The notes under the pieces: generated by a model | What the model was told of the DNA's origin: nothing | The model's input: the letters and a program-made list of their open reading frames with translations, nothing else | Database searches by the model: none | Origin: JANXAZ01 sp964504655 | GTDB taxonomy: Bacteria; Pseudomonadota; Alphaproteobacteria; Geminicoccales; Geminicoccaceae | Assembly: GCA_964504655.1 (NCBI GenBank) | Contig: CAZDFD010000011.1 | Location: forward strand, 1-64,000 | Length of the DNA: 64,000 nucleotides | Direction: 5' to 3' | Translations under genes and position numbers: made by a program | In this document: one piece after another, positions 26,684 to 33,274 of the stretch | Position numbering within the stretch: the first letter of the stretch is position 1 | Layout: the number at the start of each line of letters is the position of its first letter

Positions 26684-28270
26684 TCAGGCACGCAGGGTCC
26701 GCCGCAGCCGGCCGAGCAGCTCGAGGCGCGAGCGGTCGTCGGGCAGACGACCGACCTCGTCGGCGATGTCGAGCAGGAGGCGCGCATAGGCGTTGTGCCA
26801 ATCGGCGGCGATGCCGGCGACGCGCGGATCCAGCCGGCTCGGCGCGGCCACCCGCCGCGGTGCCGCACCGCGGACCAGCTCGAAGCACTGGTCGAGCTGC
26901 GGGACGACGATGCCGAGCGGGTCGAGCCCTCCGGCCGCGAGCTCGGCGCGGAGGGCCGCGGCGGCCGCCTCTTCGCCGTGGGTCAGGAAGAGACCACCGG
27001 CGATCGGCCGGCGGGCCTGGACCCAGGCCACCAGCTCCTTGTGGTCGGCGTGCGCGGAGAAGGCGTCGATCGCGCGGATGCGGGCGCGCACGGCGACCTC
27101 CTCGCCGCCGATCCGCACGCGCTTCTCACCGGAGAGGATGACCTGGCCGAGCGTGCCGGCCGCCTGGTGGCCGACGAACAGCACGGTGGCCTCGGGCCGC
27201 CAGAGATGGTTGCGCAGATGCCGGCGGATCCGCCCGGCCTCGCACATGCCGCTCGCCGCGAGGACGATGGCGGGGCCGGGCAGCCGGTCGATCTCGGCGC
27301 TGTCCTCGGGCCGTTCGCACAGCCTGAGGCGGGGGGTCGCGAACAGCCGGGCGAGGTCGCCGGCCTCGCTCAGGGCGTCGCGGTGGCGGGTGAACACCTG
27401 CGTCGCCTTCACCGCGAGCGGCGAGTCGAGGAACACCGGGACGCCCGGGAGCTCGCCGCGCTCCATCAGGTCGAGGAGCGTGTAGAGGAGCTCCTGGCTG
27501 CGCTCGACCGCGAAGGACGGGATCAGCAGGGGCCCGCCGGCGGCGAGCGCCTCGCCGACCTCGCGGGCGAGCCGCCGCCGCCGCTGCTCGACGGTGACGT
27601 CCTCGCGGTCGCGGCCGCCATAGGTGCTCTCGACCAGGAGATGGTCGAGCCCGCTCGGGCCCTCGGGATCGTCGTGCAGCTCGCGCTCGTTGGGCCCGAT
27701 GTCGCCCGAGAACAGGAACCGGACCGGCGCGCCGGGGCCGTCCTCGATCTCGAGCTCGATCGAGGCCGAGCCCAGGATGTGGGCGGCGTTCCAGAGGCGC
27801 GCCCGGACCCCCCGACCCGGCTCGAACCAGCGACCGTAGTCGCACGGCTCGAGCCGCTCGAGGCAGGCGGCGGCGTCGCGACGGCGGTAGATCGGCTCGA
27901 CCTCCGGGCGGCCGCGGCGGCGGTTGCGGGCGTTGAGCCGCGCCACCTCGCTCTCCTGGATGTCGGCGGCGTCGGGGAGGACGAAGGCCAGCAGATCGGC
28001 GGTCGGCTCGGTCGCCATGACCGGCCCGCGGAACCCGGCCCGCACCAGCTTCGGCAACAGGCCGGCATGGTCGATGTGGGCGTGGGTCAGCAGCACGAAG
28101 TCGAGCCCGACCGCCGAGAACGGCAGCGGCCTATAGTTGAGCTCGCGGATCGTCTTGGTGCCCTGGAACAGCCCGCAGTCGACGAGGAAACGCCCGCCCG
28201 GGTGCTCGACCAGGTAGCAGCTCCCGGTGACCGTCGAGGCGGCGCCGTGGAAGGTCAACCGGATCGGCAT
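26684..28270 (-). CDS. Metallo-beta-lactamase/beta-CASP RNA-processing-type hydrolase
   Basis: This 528-residue protein has the metallo-beta-lactamase core with the zinc motif H63-A-H65-I-D67-H68, a later FSGDIG motif and the beta-CASP insertion (VESTYGGR to SGMCEAGRIRRHL). The C-terminal RNA-specificity motif FSAHADHKELVAWV is present. Relatives such as CPSF73-like and RNase J-like enzymes cut RNA, and some act on DNA. The gene is monocistronic; the LOG gene upstream is 88 bases away on the same strand. A nuclease role is likely but not proven. Confidence 0.88.
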   Translation of the reverse strand: MPIRLTFHGAASTVTGSCYLVEHPGGRFLVDCGLFQGTKTIRELNYRPLPFSAVGLDFVLLTHAHIDHAGLLPKLVRAGFRGPVMATEPTADLLAFVLPDAADIQESEVARLNARNRRRGRPEVEPIYRRRDAAACLERLEPCDYGRWFEPGRGVRARLWNAAHILGSASIELEIEDGPGAPVRFLFSGDIGPNERELHDDPEGPSGLDHLLVESTYGGRDREDVTVEQRRRRLAREVGEALAAGGPLLIPSFAVERSQELLYTLLDLMERGELPGVPVFLDSPLAVKATQVFTRHRDALSEAGDLARLFATPRLRLCERPEDSAEIDRLPGPAIVLAASGMCEAGRIRRHLRNHLWRPEATVLFVGHQAAGTLGQVILSGEKRVRIGGEEVAVRARIRAIDAFSAHADHKELVAWVQARRPIAGGLFLTHGEEAAAAALRAELAAGGLDPLGIVVPQLDQCFELVRGAAPRRVAAPSRLDPRVAGIAADWHNAYARLLLDIADEVGRLPDDRSRLELLGRLRRTLRA

Positions 28271-28358
28271 CCGAGGGTTCCGTCCAGCGATCCGAGGCTT
28301 GCCGAGGAGCTAGCAGCCGGGGCCGTCGATAGCAATCACAAGGTGAAAAAGTACGATC

Positions 28359-29249
28359 CTACTCGCGCTTTTCGTAATGGTCGCGGATCGCCTGCCACGC
28401 CTGCTCGGCGGTCTCCACGAACCGGAAGATCGCCAGATCGTGCTCGTCGATCACGCCCTGCTCGACCATGGAATCGAAGTTGACGACGCTACGCCAATAG
28501 TTCTCGTCGAACAGGAGGACCGGCATCGACCGGGCCTTGCCCGTCTGGATCAAGCACAGCGTCTCGAACAGCTCGTCGAGGGTGCCGTAGCCGCCGGGAA
28601 ACACGACGAGCGCACGGGCCCGGGTCAGGAGGTGCATCTTGCGCAGGGCGAAATAGTGGAAGCGGAAGCACAGCTCCGGTGTGACCCAGGCGTTGGGAGC
28701 CTGCTCCTGCGGCAGCACGATGTTGTGGCCGATGGTCGGCGCGCCGCCCTCGGTCGCACCGCGATTGGCCGCCTCCATGATGCCCGGGCCGCCGCCGGTC
28801 ACGATCACGAACCGGTGCCGGCCGCCGTCGCCGCCCTCGCGGGCGACCAGGGCCGCGAAGCGGCGCGCCTCCTCGTAGTGCCGCGACAGCTGCTCGAGCC
28901 GCGCGGCGATCGCGAGCCGGCGCGCGGCCGCCGCGTCCTCGGGATGGGCGCGGGCCACCCGCTCGGCCTCGCTGCGCCGCTGCCGGGCGACCTCCGGCTC
29001 GACGATGCGGGCGCTGCCGAACACGACGATGGTGGATTCGATCCCGTGCCGGCCGAGCTCGAGCTCGGGCTTCAGGAGCTCGAGCTGCAGCCGGACCGGG
29101 CGGAGCTCCTCGCGCAGGAGGAACTCGACGTCGGTGAAGGCCAGGCGGTAGCTGGACGAGCGGGTCTGGGCGGTGTCCGGGCGCGGCGGCTCGCGCAGCG
29201 CATCCTCGCGCGCGCTCGGCAGAGGGACGTGCGGATCGCGCAGCGCCAT
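28359..29249 (-). CDS. LOG-family protein (TIGR00730 type)
   Basis: This 296-residue Rossmann-fold protein has the LOG motifs GGGPGIMEAANRGA (from residue 152) and PGGYGTLDE (218-226). The family includes cytokinin riboside 5'-monophosphate phosphoribohydrolases, and many bacterial members hydrolyse AMP-type nucleotides; they were formerly mislabelled lysine decarboxylases. The N-terminal extension of about 70 residues is typical of the long alphaproteobacterial group. The ATG at 29249 leaves a sensible N-terminus; a longer frame to 29384 runs through the phasin terminator and is unlikely. Confidence 0.85.
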   Translation of the reverse strand: MALRDPHVPLPSAREDALREPPRPDTAQTRSSSYRLAFTDVEFLLREELRPVRLQLELLKPELELGRHGIESTIVVFGSARIVEPEVARQRRSEAERVARAHPEDAAAARRLAIAARLEQLSRHYEEARRFAALVAREGGDGGRHRFVIVTGGGPGIMEAANRGATEGGAPTIGHNIVLPQEQAPNAWVTPELCFRFHYFALRKMHLLTRARALVVFPGGYGTLDELFETLCLIQTGKARSMPVLLFDENYWRSVVNFDSMVEQGVIDEHDLAIFRFVETAEQAWQAIRDHYEKRE

Positions 29250-29363
29250 GGCGGTCTCCGGGGTGCCGCGACCTCGCGCCGCGGGCCGCCCTTGTGGCGC
29301 AAGCACGGGACGCCTGCAACTGCGGGTCGAGTGCTGCGGCGGCCGTCGGCGCGCCGACACGAC

Positions 29364-29393
29364 GAGGCCCCGGTGGTCGCCCACCGGGGCCTC
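29364..29393 (-). terminator. Strong hairpin terminator after the phasin gene
   Basis: A perfect 13-bp inverted repeat, GAGGCCCCGGTGG (29364-29376) and CCACCGGGGCCTC (29381-29393), has a TCGC loop. It lies 38 bases downstream of the phasin stop on the minus strand and before the LOG gene. No T-run follows, so it may work as a stability hairpin or with Rho, but its position and strength suggest that it isolates highly expressed phaP. Confidence 0.7.
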
Positions 29394-29430
29394 GCCTCGC
29401 GATCGACGGAGAACGCGTCTCGGGCGGCGA

Positions 29431-29817
29431 TCAGGCGGCGAGCGCCTTGACCTCGTCGAGATTGGCGGCCGCCCGCTTGACCAGGAGGTCGACCACCTCG
29501 GCCTGCGCCTTCATGCCCAGGTCGATGGTCTCCTTGGCGTCGGCCATCGCCTTCTCGAGGACCGCCTTGGCGTCCTCGACATACTCCTTGGGCTGCTTCT
29601 TGGCGTCGAAGCCCTTCATCATCGAGTCGAACTTGCCGAACGACTCCTTGACCATCTCGACCTGGCGCTTGGCCACGGTCTGCCAGAGGTCGAACATGAT
29701 CTTCTGCGCCGCGACGACCGTCTCGAGGTTGGCCTTCTGCAGGGCGACCCAGCCGTCCATCTCGAACTTGGGCATCTCGAACTTGGGCATCGCGGGCGAA
29801 GCAGTCTTGGCAGTCAT
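29431..29817 (-). CDS. phaP: Phasin, PHA granule-associated protein
   Basis: This 128-residue protein of phasin type has long amphipathic helices and no cysteine. It starts with a short repeat, MPKFEMPKFEMD. The family block ETVVAAQKIMFDLWQTVAKRQVEMVKES follows, and the second helix ends with VVDLLVKRAAANLDEVKALAA. Phasins coat PHA granules and control their size, and phaC in this window supplies the polymer. AGGAGGG lies a few bases before the ATG at 29817. Codon use (many AAG, GAG, GTC) suggests high expression. A promoter, a PhaR-like site and a terminator flank it, so it is a single-gene unit. Confidence 0.92.
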   Translation of the reverse strand: MTAKTASPAMPKFEMPKFEMDGWVALQKANLETVVAAQKIMFDLWQTVAKRQVEMVKESFGKFDSMMKGFDAKKQPKEYVEDAKAVLEKAMADAKETIDLGMKAQAEVVDLLVKRAAANLDEVKALAA

Positions 29818-29837
29818 GGGACCCTCCTCTTGCCGGT

Positions 29838-29850
29838 TTGCTGCGCTGCA
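29838..29850. promoter_or_regulatory. TGC-rich PhaR-like binding site
   Basis: TTGCTGCGCTGCA (plus strand) lies between the phasin promoter -10 box and the ATG. PhaR repressors bind TGC-rich repeats of this kind near phasin genes and are released when granules form. Position and sequence fit, but no phaR gene is visible in the window. Confidence 0.5.
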
Positions 29851-29853
29851 CAA

Positions 29854-29883
29854 TTCATATCGCAATGCAGTAGGGGAGTTCAA
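29854..29883 (-). promoter_or_regulatory. Sigma-70 promoter of the phasin gene
   Basis: Read on the minus strand, TTGAAC (29883-29878) is followed after 18 bases by TATGAA (29859-29854). The start codon is 36 bases further on. This is one of the few AT-rich patches in the window, which supports a strong vegetative promoter for phaP. Confidence 0.6.
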
Positions 29884-29963
29884 GGGCCGAGAGCGTCCGC
29901 ACCCGTCGATTCAATTCCCGGCGCTGCGACCTGCCGCCGCAGCCGGCGGCCGCCCCGACCCTC

Positions 29964-30575
29964 TCAGCCGCCGCGACGCCGCGCCGACAGCGGGCGCAGC
30001 AGCCCGACGCCGGCGGCGAGGCCCCTCCGCAGCGCACCCCTCGCCGCCTGCTGGCCCTGGCTCGGATCGGCCAGCCAGACCGCGAGCGTGCCGAGCAGGA
30101 GCGCCGTGGCGCCGATCTCCTGCGCGGCGCGCTCGGGGCCCGCGCCGGGCACCCGCGCCATGTCGAGGAAGGCGTGCACCAGGCGCGAGAGGTCGAAGAG
30201 CATCGGCACCCAGTGATGCGGATGGGAGGGCCACAGCTTGGCCGCGAGCATCCGCCCGGTGAGGGCCCGACGCGGCGCCAGGGCGTCGAGCCAGCGGACG
30301 ATCACGCGTTCCAGCCGAACGGCCGGGTCCGGATCGTCGAGCGCCTCGGCCGGGGTCGCCCAGACCGCAGCCAGGGCCCTGGCGAACCACGCGTCGGCCA
30401 CGGCGTTGGTGTCGGGAAAGAGGCGTGCGACCTCGGCCGGCGGCACGCCGGCGCGCTCGGCCACGGCACTCAGCCGGAGCCCGTCGAAGCCCGCCTCCTC
30501 GGCGAGGTCGAGGGCGAGCTCCAGGATCCGGTCCGGATCGACCGTGGCGCGGCCCGCGGCGCCCCGGCCGGCCAC
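29964..30575 (-). CDS. TetR-family transcriptional regulator
   Basis: This 203-residue regulator has an N-terminal helix-turn-helix (about 14-60): ILELALDLAEEAGFDGLRLSAVAERAGVPPAEVARLFPD. An all-helical ligand-binding C-terminal domain follows. The start is GTG at 30575, only five bases after the stop of the 3-hydroxyacyl-CoA dehydrogenase, so the two form a small operon. It may control acyl-CoA metabolism or the adjacent phasin, but no operator was seen. The ligand is unknown. Confidence 0.82.
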   Translation of the reverse strand: MAGRGAAGRATVDPDRILELALDLAEEAGFDGLRLSAVAERAGVPPAEVARLFPDTNAVADAWFARALAAVWATPAEALDDPDPAVRLERVIVRWLDALAPRRALTGRMLAAKLWPSHPHHWVPMLFDLSRLVHAFLDMARVPGAGPERAAQEIGATALLLGTLAVWLADPSQGQQAARGALRRGLAAGVGLLRPLSARRRGG

Positions 30576-30580
30576 CGCAC

Positions 30581-31678
30581 TCAGCCCAGGAGCCGCCCGA
30601 CCCGGTCGAGCGCCGCCGGCCGGCCCAGGCCGAAGCGGGCCAGGGCCGGGGCGACGATCCGCTCGACCTCGGCCCGGCCGAGCTCGTCCATGAGCGCGCA
30701 GGGGGGCTTGGCGAACCGGAGCGCCTCTCGGGCGCCGAGGTCGATGTCGGCGGGGCTCGCCACCTGCTCGTCGAGCTCCTGCAGCACCGGCAGGAACACG
30801 CCGAGCCGCAGCCGGTCGCGGATCAGGGCGCGACGCTCGGGCGTGGGCGGGCCGTCCTCGCCGATCTCCCAGGGCCGATCCGCCTCGCCGACCCGCACGA
30901 GGCTCGCCGCGGGCGCATAAAACGGGCCGAGCGGCGCCAAGTTGCGGATGGCGTGGAGGTTGATGCGCGGCTTGATCAGGTTCTGCACCCGGAACGGGCC
31001 GGCGGCGGCACCGACCGCCTCCTCGGCCACGAGGTCGATCTCGGCCGTGGCGAAGCCCTCGTCGACCAGCCGGCAGGCCTCGTTGGTGTAGGGGCAGAAG
31101 AACCGGTTGATGGCGAAGCCGTAGGAATCCCGGCAGATGATCGGCTGCTTGCCGGTCGCGCGGCAGAAGGCAAGCCCAGCCTCGACGGTCGCGGGCTCGC
31201 TCGCCTCGCCGCGCACCACCTCGACGATCGGGTTGATCTGGGCCGGGCTGAAATAGTGCAGACCCAGGAACCGGCCGGGCGCCTCGAGGTGGCGGGCGAG
31301 CTCGCTCACCCGAAGGCAGCTCGTGTTGGTCGCAACGAGCGTGTCGAGCGGCAGGGCCCGGCCGAGCCGGCCGAAGAGCTCCGCCTTGAGCGCGAAATCC
31401 TCGAAGACCGCCTCGATCACGAGATCGGAGCCCGCGAGATCCTCGAGCCGGTCGGCGGGCTTCAGCCGACCGGCCGACGCCTCGGCGGCGGCGGCGTCCA
31501 TCCGACCGCGCTCGACGGCGCGGCCGAAAAAGCCGCGGGCCGAGGCGATCGCCGCCAGGGCGGCCTCCGGCCGGGCATCGAGCAGCCGCACGGCGATCCC
31601 GTGCTGGGCGAGGTTGGTGGCGATCCCGGTGCCCATCGTGCCGGCGCCGACGATGCCGACCGTGCGGATCGTCCTCAT
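30581..31678 (-). CDS. 3-hydroxyacyl-CoA dehydrogenase
   Basis: This 365-residue NAD-dependent dehydrogenase has a Rossmann motif GAGTMGTGIA near residue 11. It also has VIEAVFEDFALKAELF, NTSCLRVSELA, the catalytic-region block RFLGLHYFSPAQINPIVEVV, and GFAINRFFCPYTNEACRL of the 3HCDH C-terminal domain. It is longer than the 280-residue single-domain form and has an extra C-terminal helical part. It should oxidise (S)-3-hydroxyacyl-CoA in beta-oxidation or butanoate metabolism, and could exchange intermediates with PHA turnover. It precedes the TetR gene with no gap to speak of. Confidence 0.87.
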   Translation of the reverse strand: MRTIRTVGIVGAGTMGTGIATNLAQHGIAVRLLDARPEAALAAIASARGFFGRAVERGRMDAAAAEASAGRLKPADRLEDLAGSDLVIEAVFEDFALKAELFGRLGRALPLDTLVATNTSCLRVSELARHLEAPGRFLGLHYFSPAQINPIVEVVRGEASEPATVEAGLAFCRATGKQPIICRDSYGFAINRFFCPYTNEACRLVDEGFATAEIDLVAEEAVGAAAGPFRVQNLIKPRINLHAIRNLAPLGPFYAPAASLVRVGEADRPWEIGEDGPPTPERRALIRDRLRLGVFLPVLQELDEQVASPADIDLGAREALRFAKPPCALMDELGRAEVERIVAPALARFGLGRPAALDRVGRLLG

Positions 31679-31697
31679 GCTGTCCCTCCGGGCCGCC

Positions 31698-32138
31698 TCA
31701 GCCGCGCAGATGCCCGGGCAGCTCGTGCACCGGCACCCAGGTCAGATCCTTGTCGACCTCGCGCACGATGGCCGCCCGCACCTTCTCGGCGAGCACCGCC
31801 CGCAGCTCGCCCAGCACGCGCGGCGGGGCCACGAGGACCAGCCGACCGAAGCGGCCCTCGGCGAGCGCCTCGGCCAGCCGATCGGCCAGCTGGCGGACGA
31901 AGCGCTGCTTCTCGACCTCCTTCGGATCGGTCGGCGGCTCCATCGCGTGTCGGTCGCCGACATGGCTCGAATCGACGCTGCGGCCGGGCCGGTCGGCCAT
32001 CAGATCGGCACCCTTCTCGCGGCCGCGCCCGGTCAGCTCGGGCATCGCCAGCTCCAGATCGCCGGCCGCGGGATCACCCGCGAGGATCCGGGCCCGCGCC
32101 CCGTCCGCCACCACCACCCAGGTCGCTCGGCTCACCAT
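31698..32138 (-). CDS. Host-attachment protein (baeRF-type fold)
   Basis: This 146-residue protein has the family features WVVVADGARARIL at the N-terminus, the Arg/Asp/His-rich middle with RSVDSSHVGDRHAMEPP, FVRQLADRLAEAL, and LVLVAPPRVLGELRAVL. It closes with KDLTWVPVHELPGHLR. Named for a symbiosis phenotype in rhizobia, the family is related to the eRF1 domain 2 fold, and its molecular role is unknown. The ATG at 32138 is preferred over TTG at 32156. It is the last gene of a minus-strand train behind the Lon-type protease. Confidence 0.85.
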   Translation of the reverse strand: MVSRATWVVVADGARARILAGDPAAGDLELAMPELTGRGREKGADLMADRPGRSVDSSHVGDRHAMEPPTDPKEVEKQRFVRQLADRLAEALAEGRFGRLVLVAPPRVLGELRAVLAEKVRAAIVREVDKDLTWVPVHELPGHLRG

Positions 32139-32173
32139 CTCTCGTCCCGTCCCCAAAGGCGCCTCTACCTCGC

Positions 32174-32431
32174 TCAGCCGAGGTCCTCCTCGGCGAGGTC
32201 CGCCGTCAGGATGTCGTACACGGCCGCGGCCGCCCCTTCGAGCGGATGCGGCGTCTTGCCCAGGACGTCGGCCTCGCCCCTGGCCCAGAGCAGGGCCTTG
32301 CCGATCTCGGCGAGGCTCGCGCCGGTCGCCTGGATCGCGAGCAGCCGCTCCGCGTCGTCGTCGCCGACGAGTTCGGCGATCTGGCCGAGGCTCGGCCGAT
32401 CCGCACCGCCGGCACCCCCTGGCTCGCTCAT
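32174..32431 (-). CDS. Small hypothetical protein in the Lon-like cluster
   Basis: This acidic 85-residue protein is of unknown family, with IAELVGDDDAERLLAIQATGASLAEIGKALLWARGEADVLGKTPHPLEGAAAAVYDIL. It looks fully helical and soluble. The ATG at 32431 has GGGGAG about eight bases upstream, and codon use is normal, so it is probably translated. It sits 66 bases after the USP-like gene and 35 bases before the host-attachment gene, in a linker made of an imperfect duplication. No function can be assigned. Confidence 0.6.
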   Translation of the reverse strand: MSEPGGAGGADRPSLGQIAELVGDDDAERLLAIQATGASLAEIGKALLWARGEADVLGKTPHPLEGAAAAVYDILTADLAEEDLG

Positions 32432-32500
32432 CCCATTCTCCCCGCGGCCACGGCCGCGCTCACCCCATCCTGCCCGCGGCCGCGGCCGCGGGCGCGCTCA
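32425..32500 (-). repeat. Imperfect direct duplication carrying an RBS-start unit
   Basis: On the minus strand the string TGAGCG occurs at three places, spaced 38 and 32 bases apart (ends at 32500, 32462 and 32430). The intervening segments are alike: CG-rich with a GGGxAGxATGGG block just before each. The first TGA is the stop of the USP-like gene, and the last is part of the ATGAGC start of the 85-residue gene. A short duplication of a ribosome-binding and start region is the simplest reading. Confidence 0.55.
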
Positions 32501-33274
32501 CCAGGGCGGCTCCCGGCCGCGCTCGGCTGCGGCCTCGCGGCCCGGCTGGACCGCCTCGACCGCCGCCTTCCAGACGATCCCGCTGCCGCAGCCGTCGAGC
32601 ACCACGAACCCCGGCCGGTGGGCGCGGAGGGTGGCCACGAGCCCGGCCTCGTCCGCGATCGCGCAGGTGAGGACCCTGGCGTCGTCGCCGAGCGCGCGCC
32701 GCGCCGTCAGGGCCTCCTCCGGGCTCGCCGCCAGCACCACCAGGGGCAGCCGGCCGTCGCGGGCCAGACCTTCGGCCAGCCGCAGCACCTCCTGGCTGCC
32801 CTCGTGCACGAGCAGGACCGGCCCGCCGCGACGGCCGATGACGACCACCGGGCAGGGCAGGCTGGCGGCTTGCGTTTCGGGGAGGAGCGCGCCCGCGACG
32901 CCGAGCGCCAGCACGTCGCCCGGATCGAGCCCGAGCGCCCCGAGCCCGCCGCGCACCACCTCGAGCCGCCAGCGCACCGACCGGGCGCCGACGGCGGCGG
33001 CCAGGCGGTGCCGGGCGCGCTCGGCCAGGACCCGCACCGCGCGCTCGGTCGAGGCCACGTCGAAGGCGACCTCGGCCACGGCGCGGCGCGGCACGAGCCG
33101 CGTGAACGGCAGGCCCGCGGCGGCCAAGAGGCCCTCGTCCTCGAGGAACAGGCCGAGCATGTCGCGCTGCAGCCGGTCGGCCAGGGCGAGGGCGGCATCC
33201 AGGAGCGCGAGGCTGGCCTCGTCCGGCGGCAGCGCCACGACGAGACGGCCGCCTCCGGCGGACGGGCCGCTCAC
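32498..33274 (-). CDS. USP-like protein coupled to Lon-type protease
   Basis: This 258-residue protein has two alpha/beta halves. It opens LVVALPPDEASLALLDAALALADRLQRDMLGLFLEDEGLL, which resembles universal stress proteins. The second half has VVIGRRGGPVLLVHEGSQEVLRLAEGLA, typical of the second nucleotide-binding strand. The start is GTG at 33274, overlapping the protease stop (GTGA), so production is coupled. It may be a regulatory or adaptor partner of the protease, but that is inference from the overlap. I cannot identify a precise family. Confidence 0.6.
   Translation of the reverse strand: MSGPSAGGGRLVVALPPDEASLALLDAALALADRLQRDMLGLFLEDEGLLAAAGLPFTRLVPRRAVAEVAFDVASTERAVRVLAERARHRLAAAVGARSVRWRLEVVRGGLGALGLDPGDVLALGVAGALLPETQAASLPCPVVVIGRRGGPVLLVHEGSQEVLRLAEGLARDGRLPLVVLAASPEEALTARRALGDDARVLTCAIADEAGLVATLRAHRPGFVVLDGCGSGIVWKAAVEAVQPGREAAAERGREPPW

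Noticed and set aside
28271..28358. A promoter with -35/-10 boxes in the AT-richer patch upstream of the beta-CASP gene
   Set aside because: TTGTGA and TATCGA are only a few bases apart, so no correctly spaced pair could be defined.
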